From NCBI GenBank assembly GCA_016302725.1, contig JAEDNB010000011.1, positions 1 through 21,728 on the forward strand: a DNA stretch of 21,728 bases, given 5' to 3'. Position numbers and translations under genes: made by a program. Below the pieces are notes generated by a model. It saw only the letters and a program-made list of their open reading frames with translations. It had not been told where the DNA came from and ran no database searches. This document shows, piece by piece, positions 7,873 through 16,159 of the stretch (the first letter of the stretch is position 1; the number at the start of each line of letters is the position of its first letter). Source of the DNA: Lentisphaeria bacterium (GTDB taxonomy: Bacteria; Verrucomicrobiota; Lentisphaeria; Oligosphaerales; Oligosphaeraceae).

Positions 7873-8261
7873 TGTGTATGGTCCTCCTTCGGCTTGCGTT
7901 TCGCTCTTCACCTGTCGTTAACGGTCGCCGCCTTCCACGGGAAATCAAGTCACTCTCCCCTCGCCCATGCCATGACAATGAAGGCCGGGGACGGGAGAGG
8001 CGGCTGGACAAGCGCGAAACGCCATAATCTAACCCCTCTCCCCGATTCTGCCAGAAGGGGACAGGGCGGACAGGAAATGGCCGTGGCGGCGTAGGGGGGC
8101 GGGGAATGGGAAGGCGACTGGCCACAGGCTATGTTATCCCCGCCGCCCGGCGAGGCGGGCGAGGACCTTTGGGGGGCGCAGTCGGCGAGGGGGTCCCTCC
8201 CCTGCGCTTCCCGGCAAGGGCATGCGGCCCTTCTGGCCGGCGGCGGGCTTTCGAGGTCAGG
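7873..8261. other. Divergent intergenic region between rpsD and bioF
   Basis: About 390 bp hold no supported gene. The rightward bioF frame is open from 8106, but the upstream part (rich in Arg/Gly/Pro) has no ribosome site and no bioF homology. The short inverted repeat CCCGCC...GGCGGG lies near 8137-8157. I see no biotin-repressor operator that I can recognise. A plausible leftward promoter lies at 8026-8054. No convincing rightward promoter was found. Confidence 0.5.
8026..8054 (-). promoter_or_regulatory. Candidate rpsD promoter
   Basis: On the minus strand CTGGCA (8054-8049, 4/6 to the -35 consensus) is followed by a 17-bp spacer and TAGATT (8031-8026, 4/6 to the -10). It gives a leader of roughly 150 nt ahead of the S4 start. 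It is a weak motif match, supported mainly by spacing and position. Confidence 0.35.
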
Positions 8262-9452
8262 ATGCACATGGAGACGCAGAGAGAAGAGAACGCATTTTTG
8301 CGGGAGATGTCCCGGGAGCTGGAGGCCTTGCGCACTGGCGGCTCCTTCCGGCAGTTGCGGGAGATTGCCCACGGGGCGGGGGCCCAGGCGAGCTGGGAGG
8401 GCCGCGCCTACCGGAACTTCTCCAGCAACGACTACATGGGGGTGGGAGGGAACCTTGCCTGGCGCCAGGCCTTCTACGCCCAGTATCCGGACGCCTCCTC
8501 CCCTGAACTGGCCCAGTCCTGCACCTCCAGCCGGCTGCTGACGGGGAACACCCCCGCCTACCGACGCCTGGAGGAAACCCTCTCCCGCCTCTACGGCGGA
8601 CGGGCGGCGCTGGTCTTCAACAGCGGATACCATGCCAACATCGGCATCCTCCCCGCCCTCTCCTCCAAGGAGGACCTGATTCTCTCCGACAAACTGAACC
8701 ACGCCAGCATCATCGACGGCATGCGGCTCTGTGCCGCCCCCTTCCGGAGGTACCGCCACAACGACATGGAACACCTCCGCCAGCTTCTCCGGCAGCTCAG
8801 GGGGGGCTGCCGGAGGCTCTTCCTGGTGACGGAGTCGGTCTTCAGCATGGACGGGGATTGCGCCCCCCTGGCGGAACTGGTGGCCCTGAAGGAGGAGTTC
8901 GATGCCATCCTGGTGGTGGACGAGGCCCACGGGGTGGGCGTGCGGGGGCCCGGCGGGCGCGGCCTGGCGGCGGAACTGGGGCTGGCGGAGCGCGTGGATG
9001 TCCTGGTGGGGACCTTCGGCAAGGCCTTCGGCTCCACCGGCGCCTACGCCATCATGGACCCGGTGGTGCGGGAGTATCTGGTGAACCATGCCCGCTCCCT
9101 GATCTTCACCACGGGGCTCCCCCCCGTTGTGCTCAACTGGAGCGATTTTGTCCTGCGGCACTTTTCCGAACTGGAGGGGGAGCGCCTGGCCCTCCTGGAA
9201 AAGGCCCGCCGGCTGCGGGAACTCTTCCGGGGCCGGGGGCTTTCCACGGGCGGGGATTCCCAAATCGTCCCCCTCATGGTGGGGGAGGACCGGGAGGCCT
9301 GCCGACTGGCGGAGGCCTACCAGGGGGCGGGAATCCTGGTCTTCCCCATCCGGCATCCCACGGTGCCCCTGGGAACGGCGCGGCTCCGCTTCTCCCTCTC
9401 CGCCGCCCTGAGCCGGGAGGACGTGGAACTGGCGGGAGGGTTCCGCCCATGA
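8262..9452 (+). CDS. bioF: 8-amino-7-oxononanoate synthase
   Basis: A 396-residue PLP-dependent alpha-oxoamine synthase. It condenses pimeloyl-ACP (or -CoA) with L-alanine to give 8-amino-7-oxononanoate, the first step of biotin ring assembly. Visible motifs are FSSNDYMG near residue 50, TSSRLLTGNTPAYRRLEE, FNSGYHANIG, DKLNHASIIDG, DEAHGVGVRG (Asp220, His223 contacting PLP) and the Schiff-base Lys254 in GTFGKAFGSTGAY. The start at ATG 8262 follows GAGG by 6 nt; ATG 8268 is an alternative. Its TGA overlaps the bioG ATG (ATGA at 9449-9452). BioF is hard to tell from 2-amino-3-ketobutyrate CoA ligase by motif alone, but the bioG-bioC neighbours settle it. Confidence 0.93.
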   Translation: MHMETQREENAFLREMSRELEALRTGGSFRQLREIAHGAGAQASWEGRAYRNFSSNDYMGVGGNLAWRQAFYAQYPDASSPELAQSCTSSRLLTGNTPAYRRLEETLSRLYGGRAALVFNSGYHANIGILPALSSKEDLILSDKLNHASIIDGMRLCAAPFRRYRHNDMEHLRQLLRQLRGGCRRLFLVTESVFSMDGDCAPLAELVALKEEFDAILVVDEAHGVGVRGPGGRGLAAELGLAERVDVLVGTFGKAFGSTGAYAIMDPVVREYLVNHARSLIFTTGLPPVVLNWSDFVLRHFSELEGERLALLEKARRLRELFRGRGLSTGGDSQIVPLMVGEDREACRLAEAYQGAGILVFPIRHPTVPLGTARLRFSLSAALSREDVELAGGFRP

Positions 9453-10114
9453 AATGGCACCTGCAGCCCCCCTCGGAGGCCGGCGCCCCCTCCCGTACCA
9501 TCCTGTTCTTCACGGGATGGGGAATGGACCCCGCCGCCACCCGGCATCTCGACACGGGGACGTGCCAGGTGTGGACCGCCTGGGACTACTCCTCCCTGGC
9601 CCCCCTTCCCACGCCCCCCGGGACGGGGGAGTGCTTCCTGGTGGCCTGGTCCCTGGGGGTCTGGGCCGCCACGCAAATGGAGTGGTCCGCCTGGCCCCTG
9701 AAGGCCGCCCTGGCCTTGAACGGCACCCCCCACCCACGCCACCAGGAATGGGGCATCCCCCCCGCCATCTTCGACGGGACGGCGCAGCATTGGGGGGAAC
9801 CCCGCGCCCGCCAGCGATTCCTCGCCCGGATGACGGGCAGCCAGGACGCGGCGGCGGCATTCCCCTGGGGGACGGCCACGCCGGAGGAACAACGGCGGGA
9901 ACTCCTCTCCATCGCCCGCCAGTGCCAGGAGGCCCCCACCCCCTCCTCCCTTCCCTTCACCCGCGCCCTGGTGGGGAGCCAGGACCGCATCTTCCCCCCC
10001 CAGGCCCAGAGAAACGCCTGGGAATGGGCAGGCGTCCCCATGGCGGAAGTGCCCCTGCCCCATGACTGCCTCCGCCGCTTCCATTCCTGGGAGGAGGTGC
10101 TTCGCCTTGCCTGA
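9449..10114 (+). CDS. bioG: BioG-type pimeloyl-[ACP] methyl ester esterase
   Basis: A 221-residue alpha/beta-hydrolase of the BioG (formerly DUF452) family. It cleaves the methyl ester of pimeloyl-ACP, ending the fatty-acid-like elongation that BioC starts. The hallmark N-terminus LFFTGWGMD is at residues 19-27. The nucleophile is Ser68 in VAWSLGVW. NGTPHP (91-96) is another family motif. The probable acid is Asp179 in VGSQDRIFPP and the probable base His205 in LPHD. It overlaps bioF by 4 bp and the chosen bioC start by 8 bp, so the three genes are likely translated from one mRNA. BioG is one of several interchangeable esterases (BioH, BioK, BioJ, BioV), and bioC adjacency is usual for it. 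Confidence 0.9.
   Translation: MKWHLQPPSEAGAPSRTILFFTGWGMDPAATRHLDTGTCQVWTAWDYSSLAPLPTPPGTGECFLVAWSLGVWAATQMEWSAWPLKAALALNGTPHPRHQEWGIPPAIFDGTAQHWGEPRARQRFLARMTGSQDAAAAFPWGTATPEEQRRELLSIARQCQEAPTPSSLPFTRALVGSQDRIFPPQAQRNAWEWAGVPMAEVPLPHDCLRRFHSWEEVLRLA
10092..10097 (+). promoter_or_regulatory. Shine-Dalgarno site that sets a TTG start for bioC
   Basis: AGGAGG lies inside the end of bioG, 9 nt before TTG at 10107. The only upstream ATG in this frame (10062) has no comparable site and would add 15 residues unlike BioC. The site therefore favours the TTG start. Confidence 0.65.
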
Positions 10115-10877
10115 CACCCCCCTGCACAAGGAACTGGTACGCCTCCGCTTCGCCAGAAGCCTGGATACCTATGGACGCGCCGCCTCCGTGCAGGCCGCCA
10201 TGGCCGGGGAACTGGTCCAGGCCCTGCTGGCCCAGGGACCCAGGGAGTTCCCCCGGGTGCTGGAGGCAGGATGCGGCACCGGGGGACTCACGGACCTGCT
10301 GGAACGCTCCCTCCGCTACCAGGAACTTCTCCTGGTGGACCTGGTGCCCGAGTGCGAACGCTTCCATCTCCACCGCCCCCGCGCCCGCTTCCTCGCCGGA
10401 GACCTGGAAAGCCTCCCCCTCCCCGGCGACCTGGACCTCTGCGTGGCCAACGCGGTCTTCCAATGGCTGGAACACCCCCGGGAATTCCTCCGCCGCCTGG
10501 AGGGGGCGATGCGACCCGGAGCCCTACTGGCCTTCACTGCCTTCGGCCCGCAAAACCTCCAGGAGGTGACGGCCTTGACGGGACGGGGGCTGGCCTATCC
10601 CACGGGGGAGGAGTGGGAAGGGCGCCTGCGACAGGAGGGCTTCTCCCCCCTCTTCCGCCGGGAATGGCTGCGGACCCTCCTCTTCCCCTCCCCCAGGGAG
10701 GTGCTCAGGCACCTGAAGGAAACGGGCGTCACCGCCACCGGAAAGGGGGAGGCCCCCTGGAGCCGCCGGCGCCTCCAGGAGTTCCAGGAGGAGTACAGGC
10801 GCCGCTTCGCCCAGGGAGGGGAAGCCGTCCCCCTGACATACCACCCCCTCCTCTTCGTTGCCCGGAAACCCGGGTAA
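10107..10877 (+). CDS. bioC: Malonyl-[ACP] O-methyltransferase
   Basis: A class I SAM-dependent methyltransferase of 256 residues from a TTG start. It methylates malonyl-ACP so that fatty-acid synthase can build pimeloyl-ACP for biotin. The N-terminal RFARSLDTYGRAASVQAAMA matches the BioC opening helix. SAM motif I is VLEAGCGTGGLT. The acidic motif (LLVDLVPECERF), GDLESLPL and the DLCVANAVFQWLEHP motif all follow in the BioC order. The C-terminal half has LLAFTAFGPQNLQEV, GLAYPTGEEW and VTATGKG, also BioC-like. It is the last gene of the bioF-bioG-bioC set. bioA, bioD and bioB are not in the window. Confidence 0.9.
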   Translation: MPDTPLHKELVRLRFARSLDTYGRAASVQAAMAGELVQALLAQGPREFPRVLEAGCGTGGLTDLLERSLRYQELLLVDLVPECERFHLHRPRARFLAGDLESLPLPGDLDLCVANAVFQWLEHPREFLRRLEGAMRPGALLAFTAFGPQNLQEVTALTGRGLAYPTGEEWEGRLRQEGFSPLFRREWLRTLLFPSPREVLRHLKETGVTATGKGEAPWSRRRLQEFQEEYRRRFAQGGEAVPLTYHPLLFVARKPG

Positions 10878-10958
10878 AACGGGGAAATCCCCTGACAATT
10901 CCAGACAATCCTTTCCCAAAAACTGGCCCAGGCCACAGGTAAACCCCGTTTTCCCCGT

Positions 10959-10964
10959 TATAGT
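10959..10964 (+). promoter_or_regulatory. Candidate -10 element upstream of guaB
   Basis: TATAGT (5/6 to consensus) in the otherwise GC-rich 230-bp gap between bioC and guaB. No good -35 hexamer sits at 16-18 bp upstream. It would give a leader of about 135 nt. The gap also holds the small hairpin CCCGG-AAAC-CCGGG over the bioC stop (10862-10875), but no clear T-tract. Confidence 0.3.
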
Positions 10965-11107
10965 ATCGCGGCAATGGCACGAACGGGAAACCGAAGGCGG
11001 CTTCCCGGAAAAATCCCGGCCTGGAACCCCGCAGGGCGCAATGCCCCGGCGGCCGACCCTTCCCCGCCGGGAGAGAGAGTCCCCCCACAACACGGATCCC
11101 CCCCATT

Positions 11108-12604
11108 ATGGTGAACGAGTACATTGCCCAGTTTATGGAGTCCTTCCCCCACGAGGCGCTGACCTTCAACGACGTCTCCATGGAGGTCTATTATGCGGAT
11201 TTCCTCCCCGGCGAGGCCTCCACGGTCTCCCAGTTCAGCCGGAACATCTCCCTGAACCTCCCCTTCATCTCCGCCGCCATGGACACGGTCACGGAACACC
11301 GGATGGCCATCGCCATGGCGAAACTGGGCGGCCTGGGCGTCATCCATAAAAACCTCCCCCCCGCCAAGCAGGCCGCCGAGGCAGCCGCCGTCAAACACTA
11401 CCTCAACGGAATCATCGAACGGCCCGTCACCTTCCAGAAGGGACAGAAGGTCTCCGAAATCATCCAGGAACGCCAGAGCAAGGACTACAAGTTCAGCGGG
11501 TTCCCCATCCTGGACGAAGAGGGGCGCCTCTGCGGATTGTTCACCCACCGGGACCTGAAGTTCATCACCGACTATTCCTTGCCCGTGGAAGCCGTCATGA
11601 CCACACGCCTGGTCACCGCCCCCAAGGGCACCGACATGACGCGCGCCCTGGCCCTCATGATGGAACACAAGGTGGGAAAACTCCCCCTGGTGGACGAGGA
11701 GGGGCGCCTGGCCGGCCTCTATAGCCTCCAGGATGTGCGCACCCTCATCGACCGCATGGAGCCCAACTACAACCGGGACGCCCAGCACCGCCTCCGCGTC
11801 GCCGCCGCCGTGGGCATCTACGAGGAGGAGAGAATCGAGGCCCTGGTCCGCGCCGGCACGGACGCCCTCATCGTGGACTCCGCCCACGGGCACTCCAAGA
11901 ATGTGATGGAGACCGTCCGGGAAATCAAGCGCCAGTATCCCCAGGTGGACGTGGTGGCCGGGAACGTGTGCACCACCGAGGGGGCCCGCGCCATGCTGGA
12001 GTGCGGGGCTGACGCCGTGAAGGTGGGCATCGGCCCCGGCTCCATCTGCACCACCCGCGTGGTCGCCGGAGTCGGCATCCCCCAGCTCACCGCCATCTAC
12101 AACGCCTACAAGGGAGTGGGCGATGAAATCCCCATCATCGCCGACGGCGGCATTGCCCACTCCGGGGATGTCGCCAAGGCCCTGGCCGTGGGCGCCCGCA
12201 GCGTGATGATGGGCTCCGCCCTGGCCGGCACCGAGGAATGCCCCGGGGAACGAATCCTCCACCAGGGCCGCACCTACGTGATCTACCGGGGAATGGGCTC
12301 CTTGGACGCCATGCGCCACGGGAAGGGCTCCCGGGAGCGCTACGGCGTCTCCGCCGAGACCTCCGAGTCCCGCCTGGTGCCCCAGGGCATCGAGGGGATG
12401 ATCCCCTTCCGGGGCTCCGTGGGCGATGTGGTGAACCAGTACGCCGGCGGTCTCCGCTTCTCCCTGGGATACCTGGGGGCGCGCACCATCCCCGAACTCC
12501 AGCGGCACGCCCGCTTCTGGAGGGTCAGCGCCGCAGGGCTCCAGGAGGCCCACCCCCATAACGTGATCATGCAGAAGGACGCCCCCAACTACTCCGCCTC
12601 CTGA
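11108..12604 (+). CDS. guaB: Inosine-5'-monophosphate dehydrogenase
   Basis: A 498-residue IMPDH, which oxidises IMP to XMP with NAD+ in the committed step of GMP synthesis. The catalytic barrel opens with LTFNDV and continues with PFISAAMDTVTEHRMAIAMA and GGLGVIHKN. It is interrupted by a pair of CBS domains (about residues 110-230: GFPILDEEGRLCGLFTHRDL and GKLPLVDEEGRLAGLYSLQD). It resumes with DSAHGHS, VVAGNVCT and the loop GIGPGSICTTRVVAGVG, with the catalytic Cys314. IADGGIAHSGD, MGSALAGTEE, and the flap with RGMGSLDAM and Arg-Tyr (SRERYG) complete the set. There is no strong Shine-Dalgarno site before the ATG. The start is supported by the family N-terminus. Neighbours give no functional link; guaA is absent. 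Confidence 0.97.
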   Translation: MVNEYIAQFMESFPHEALTFNDVSMEVYYADFLPGEASTVSQFSRNISLNLPFISAAMDTVTEHRMAIAMAKLGGLGVIHKNLPPAKQAAEAAAVKHYLNGIIERPVTFQKGQKVSEIIQERQSKDYKFSGFPILDEEGRLCGLFTHRDLKFITDYSLPVEAVMTTRLVTAPKGTDMTRALALMMEHKVGKLPLVDEEGRLAGLYSLQDVRTLIDRMEPNYNRDAQHRLRVAAAVGIYEEERIEALVRAGTDALIVDSAHGHSKNVMETVREIKRQYPQVDVVAGNVCTTEGARAMLECGADAVKVGIGPGSICTTRVVAGVGIPQLTAIYNAYKGVGDEIPIIADGGIAHSGDVAKALAVGARSVMMGSALAGTEECPGERILHQGRTYVIYRGMGSLDAMRHGKGSRERYGVSAETSESRLVPQGIEGMIPFRGSVGDVVNQYAGGLRFSLGYLGARTIPELQRHARFWRVSAAGLQEAHPHNVIMQKDAPNYSAS

Positions 12605-12801
12605 TTTCCGCTGCCCTAGGGCAATCCCCCCAAAAAAAGGCCCCGCCTCATCCCCCCCGCACGGATGCACGCCGTGCCCAAGGGGCGCCTGGGACGGGGC
12701 CTCCCCGTTTCCCCAGGCCTCGATATTTCCCCGGAATCCCGGAAACGCCGATGGCGTGGCGGGGGAGCCCTGCGGGGGGCGAAAAAAAAAGGGGTCCGGG
12801 C
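12605..12801. other. Inverted repeats after guaB; T-tract present only on the minus strand
   Basis: A perfect 12-bp palindrome (TGCCCTAGGGCA, 12612-12623) follows guaB. Then AGGCCCCG (12638-12645) pairs with CGGGGCCT (12695-12702), enclosing a second hairpin GCACGG/CCGTGC (12659-12677). Rightward there is no T-run after the stem. Leftward the outer stem is followed by seven Ts (complement of 12632-12638). It may terminate guaB inefficiently, or act on antisense transcripts. No gene is seen in the rest of the gap. Confidence 0.45.
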
Positions 12802-12829
12802 TTGAATTGCGGGAAAGAAAAAGTATGTT
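12802..12829 (+). promoter_or_regulatory. Candidate promoter of the pilus assembly operon
   Basis: TTGAAT (12802-12807) and TATGTT (12824-12829) are 16 bp apart. A run of nine As (12782-12790) lies just upstream, where an UP-like element would sit. It would start transcription about 90 nt before the pilM-pilN start. The region is an AT-rich patch in a GC-rich gap, which supports the call. Confidence 0.5.
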
Positions 12830-12928
12830 AGCCCGTATCCCTTTTTATCCTCCTTTTCCCCATGAGAGGGGGGCGCGGACCATGCGCCCCGGCATGGGAG
12901 CCTCCTTCCCCCGGAATCCCCTAGAGAC

Positions 12929-14944
12929 ATGGCTAAAAACGAACGTTTTCTGAGTGTGGACATCGGCGCCGCCGCCATCAAGTTGGGCGAATTTGAGCTC
13001 GACGAGACCGGCGGAATGCAGATGCTCAGCTTCGCCCACCGCGAATACGAGGAGGAAATCTCCGAGGACAACCGGATTCGCGTGATCGAGGGCGTGCTGC
13101 GCCAGATGCTGCTGGAGGCGGACATCCATACCTCCCGCACCATGCTCTCCATCTCCGGGCAGACGGCCCTGATCCGCTTCGGCCAGCTGAACAACCTGAA
13201 GAACGACAAGAAGCAGATCCGCCAGCTGGCCCAGTTCGAGGCCACCAGGAACCTCCCCTTCGCCCTGGACCAGATCACAATGGATTTCCAGTTGATCGCC
13301 ACCGACGAGGAGGCCATGGACACCATGGATGTCCTCTCCGTCGTGGTGAAGAGGGATATCGTGGACCAGATTGTCCAGGCCGTGAGAAGGGTCGGCCTCT
13401 CCCCCCAGCTGGTGGACGTGGCGCCCGTGGCCTGCTACAATGCCGCCAGGGCGAACAGGCTGGGCGATGACGGATGCGTGGTCCTGGTCTCCATCGGCGG
13501 ACGCTCCACCAACCTGATGTTCATGGAGGGGAACCGCTTCTATGCCCGGACCATCCCCATTGCCGGACACAGCATCACCCAGCAGATCGCCCGGAAGTTC
13601 TCCATCGGCCAGCCCGAGGCGGAGGAGCTGAAGCGGCGCCACGGATTCGTAGCCATGGCGGATGATGGCGCGGCCACCGAAACCACCGGCGATGTCTCCA
13701 AGATTGTCCGGCAGGTGATGCTCCGCCTCTTCGGGGAAATCACCCGCTCCATCGCCATCTACAAGACCCAGCAGCGGGGAAGCGACCCCGTGAAGGTCTA
13801 TCTCACCGGCGGCTCCACAATCCTGGCCTACTGCGACCGCTTCTTCGCCGACAAGTTCGGCCTCCCCGTGGAATATTTCAACCCGCTGGCCTGCATCCCC
13901 CTGGGACCCTCCATCGACCGACGCCGCCTCTCCGAGGTGGGCCATACCTTCAGCGAAGTGGTCGGCCTCGCCCTGCGCTACTCCACCATCTGCCCCGTGG
14001 AAATCAACCTCCTCCCCAAGGAGGTGGCCAGCCAGCAGTCCCTCGTCTACAAGAAACCCTATTTCCTGGGGGCCATGGCCACCCTCCTCCTCATGTTCTT
14101 CCTCATCGACCAGAGCATGGTCAGGGCAAACAAGGAGACCCGGAAGCAGCTGGATGCCTACAAGGAGGTCCAGGCGAAATACAAGCCCGCCTATGATGAA
14201 ATCAAGGGCGCCGTGGGAGAGGCGGAAAGCGCCGTCGCCCAGGTGAACGACCAGAACGCCTTCCTGATGCAAAGGGCCAAGTGGCCCCTGATCCTCCGGG
14301 AAATCTTCCGCGCCCGGCCCGACAACGTGTGGATCGACTCCATCGAGCCGGTCTTCGGAGACCTCCCCGCCATCGAGCAGCAGAGCATCGTGGAGGAGGA
14401 GGGAAACCTCTCCGGCGGTGCGGATGACATGTTCAGCATGGGCAACATGGCCGGCATGGGCGCCGACTCCATGTCCATGGACGGGGGAGACATGTTCGGC
14501 TCGGGCATGGGCTCCAACCTCCCCTCCCTCACCACCATCGGCGGAGTCACCATCATCGCGCATACAATCCGCCAGGAGAACGCCTTTGGCCCGGACCCCG
14601 TCCTCGCCCCGGAACCCGACTATCCCTTCGAGGTGCCGGAAAAGGAGGCCGCCGGGGAGGACGGGGAGGAACTGGACGAGGAGGGCAATCCCGTCCTCCG
14701 CCAGAACGCCTCCGAAAACCTGGACCAGTCCGGGGAGCTCCTCTTTGTGAGAAACCTGAAGAAGTCCCGTCTTTTCAGCAGCGAGGAGGAATACACGGGG
14801 GTGGTCTCCATCCAGAAGAGCGAATTCCTGGAAAACGGGAACGACTTTGAAATCCAGCTGAAATTCAACGTCCTGGTGGAGGCCTATCCCTGGGGCGACG
14901 CCACGTCCGGCACCGGCGCCATGGGAAGCCGGGGGATGAACTGA
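12929..14944 (+). CDS. PilM-PilN fusion, inner-membrane pilus assembly platform protein (Amuc_1101-like)
   Basis: A 671-residue protein. Residues ~5-355 are a PilM/FtsA-like actin fold: FLSVDIGAAAIKLGEF (7-22), VLVSIGGRSTNLMF (185-198) for the second phosphate-binding region, RTIPIAGHSITQQIAR (207-222) and VYLTGGSTILAYCDRF (290-305). At 359-364 comes INLLPK, the conserved N-terminal peptide of PilN that binds PilM. A transmembrane helix (about 379-395), a coiled-coil-like stretch and a PilN-type periplasmic domain follow. That domain carries a Met/Gly/Asp-rich insert at 501-529 and an acidic stretch at 568-586. PilM is normally a separate cytoplasmic ATPase. Here it is covalently joined to its partner. 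Amuc_1101 of Akkermansia is annotated as a PilM-like pilus complex protein and heads a comparable cluster. It is the first gene of the block and has only a weak ribosome site. Confidence 0.85.
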   Translation: MAKNERFLSVDIGAAAIKLGEFELDETGGMQMLSFAHREYEEEISEDNRIRVIEGVLRQMLLEADIHTSRTMLSISGQTALIRFGQLNNLKNDKKQIRQLAQFEATRNLPFALDQITMDFQLIATDEEAMDTMDVLSVVVKRDIVDQIVQAVRRVGLSPQLVDVAPVACYNAARANRLGDDGCVVLVSIGGRSTNLMFMEGNRFYARTIPIAGHSITQQIARKFSIGQPEAEELKRRHGFVAMADDGAATETTGDVSKIVRQVMLRLFGEITRSIAIYKTQQRGSDPVKVYLTGGSTILAYCDRFFADKFGLPVEYFNPLACIPLGPSIDRRRLSEVGHTFSEVVGLALRYSTICPVEINLLPKEVASQQSLVYKKPYFLGAMATLLLMFFLIDQSMVRANKETRKQLDAYKEVQAKYKPAYDEIKGAVGEAESAVAQVNDQNAFLMQRAKWPLILREIFRARPDNVWIDSIEPVFGDLPAIEQQSIVEEEGNLSGGADDMFSMGNMAGMGADSMSMDGGDMFGSGMGSNLPSLTTIGGVTIIAHTIRQENAFGPDPVLAPEPDYPFEVPEKEAAGEDGEELDEEGNPVLRQNASENLDQSGELLFVRNLKKSRLFSSEEEYTGVVSIQKSEFLENGNDFEIQLKFNVLVEAYPWGDATSGTGAMGSRGMN

Positions 14945-15016
14945 CCTCCCCCCCACAAGCCCACCTCCCAGGAACCTATCGCGATTATCCTCTTTTCCAC
15001 TTCCTTCCAATCAGCC

Positions 15017-16147
15017 ATGGATCTTTTCAGAAAACATTGGGGAATTCTTCTCGCCTCGCTGGTCTTCCTCGTCCTGCTCGGATGCATCCTTTGGCATACC
15101 TACAGCATGAAGAAGGCCGTTGACGAGGGTAAAAGGGCCATCGGCGAGGTGAAAGGGTGGATTGACGGCGTGAACCGCTCCGGCTGGAAGCTGGAGGGGG
15201 GCGCCTACGGAGAGCTGGAGAACTCCGCCATTGCGGAACGGAACCGGGAAACCGCCGTGGGGCATTTCCAGGAGATGCGCCGGCAGCTCTACCGGCGCTA
15301 CGCCATCAGCCCGGCCCTCCCCCGGAACTCCAGCCAGGCCCGGGGAATGCTGGACGCCCGACTCGCTTCCATCACCCGCCTCGCCCTGGTCAAGTACAAG
15401 ATGAATTTCCAGGGGGTAATCGGCGGCAAGCTGGCGGAAATCAACAGCGACAACAAACCTATCATCGAACAGGATTTCCTCCCCATCTTCCGGCAGCTGG
15501 AAATCTACCAGGAAATCATCTCCCTCCTGGGGACCTCCGGCGTGAAGCGAGTGGACGACTTGAACTTCCCCCGCTCCCTCCTGGTGGAGGAGAGCGACGG
15601 ATACACGGTGACCCCCATCAGCCTCACCATCGCCTCCTCCCCCGCCGTCCTCCAGGCTTTCTTGAACAGCCTCTCCCAGGACCAGCGCTTCCTCTTCATC
15701 GTCCGGAACCTCTCCCTCTTCGATGAAAACGCCGAGTCCCCCGTCGCCGAATACTCCCAGGTTGCCTTGGTCCGCCGCCAAAACCTCCTGGCAAAGGAGG
15801 CCGCCACCTTGGGCGAGGGCGCCAAGGCCGGAATGGGACGGGAAGGCGGCATGACCGCCTCCCCCGCCGGAGGACGGAGCCGTGGACGCAATGCCGAGTC
15901 CCGAGGCGCCTCCCGCCGCCCCTCCACCTCCCGGACCGGGCAGCTTTCCTCCCCCGGGGGAATGGAAGGCCTCCAGGCCATCGCCAATCTGGATGAAAGC
16001 CTCCTGACCTACGAGGAGCCGAAACGGCAGGACAATTTCGTCTTCCGCACCCCCCGGACAATCCAGGCGACAATCACTCTCGACCTCATCGAATTCGCCG
16101 CGCCGGAAGGGGAGGGCGAAGAGGCGGAGACGGAAACGGAGGAGTAG
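15017..16147 (+). CDS. Amuc_1100-family pilus-like protein (PilO-like)
   Basis: A 376-residue protein. One hydrophobic helix (about residues 9-27) is followed by a long charged helix likely to form a coiled coil (30-50) and a helical middle region. Then comes a ferredoxin-like PilO-type part (about 197-258: GYTVTPISLTIASSPAVLQA ... FLFIVRNLSLF). An Arg/Ser/Gly-rich linker (265-315) leads to a final strand TIQATITLDLIEF (348-360), the same order seen in Akkermansia Amuc_1100 (final strand VSLNLVHF). It ends in an acidic tail. PilO-like proteins pair with PilN to link the inner-membrane platform to the secretin. L-L-G-C at 20-23 resembles a lipobox, so it could instead be a lipoprotein. It starts 72 bp after pilM-pilN, with no clear Shine-Dalgarno site. 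Sequence identity to Amuc_1100 is low by eye. Gene order is the main support for the family name. Confidence 0.75.
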   Translation: MDLFRKHWGILLASLVFLVLLGCILWHTYSMKKAVDEGKRAIGEVKGWIDGVNRSGWKLEGGAYGELENSAIAERNRETAVGHFQEMRRQLYRRYAISPALPRNSSQARGMLDARLASITRLALVKYKMNFQGVIGGKLAEINSDNKPIIEQDFLPIFRQLEIYQEIISLLGTSGVKRVDDLNFPRSLLVEESDGYTVTPISLTIASSPAVLQAFLNSLSQDQRFLFIVRNLSLFDENAESPVAEYSQVALVRRQNLLAKEAATLGEGAKAGMGREGGMTASPAGGRSRGRNAESRGASRRPSTSRTGQLSSPGGMEGLQAIANLDESLLTYEEPKRQDNFVFRTPRTIQATITLDLIEFAAPEGEGEEAETETEE

Positions 16148-16159
16148 GGCCACAGCCAC

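Noticed and set aside
8106..8261. Extended N-terminus of BioF from ATG 8106
   Set aside because: 52 extra Arg/Gly/Pro-rich residues with no ribosome site and no similarity to BioF; GAGG lies just before ATG 8262.
10958..12670. 570-codon minus-strand frame opposite guaB
   Set aside because: Antisense to a highly conserved IMPDH; composition only reflects complementary codons.
12845..15010. 721-codon open frame on the minus strand opposite pilM-pilN
   Set aside because: His/Gly/Val-rich antisense shadow of a clearly real gene; no motif, no ribosome site.
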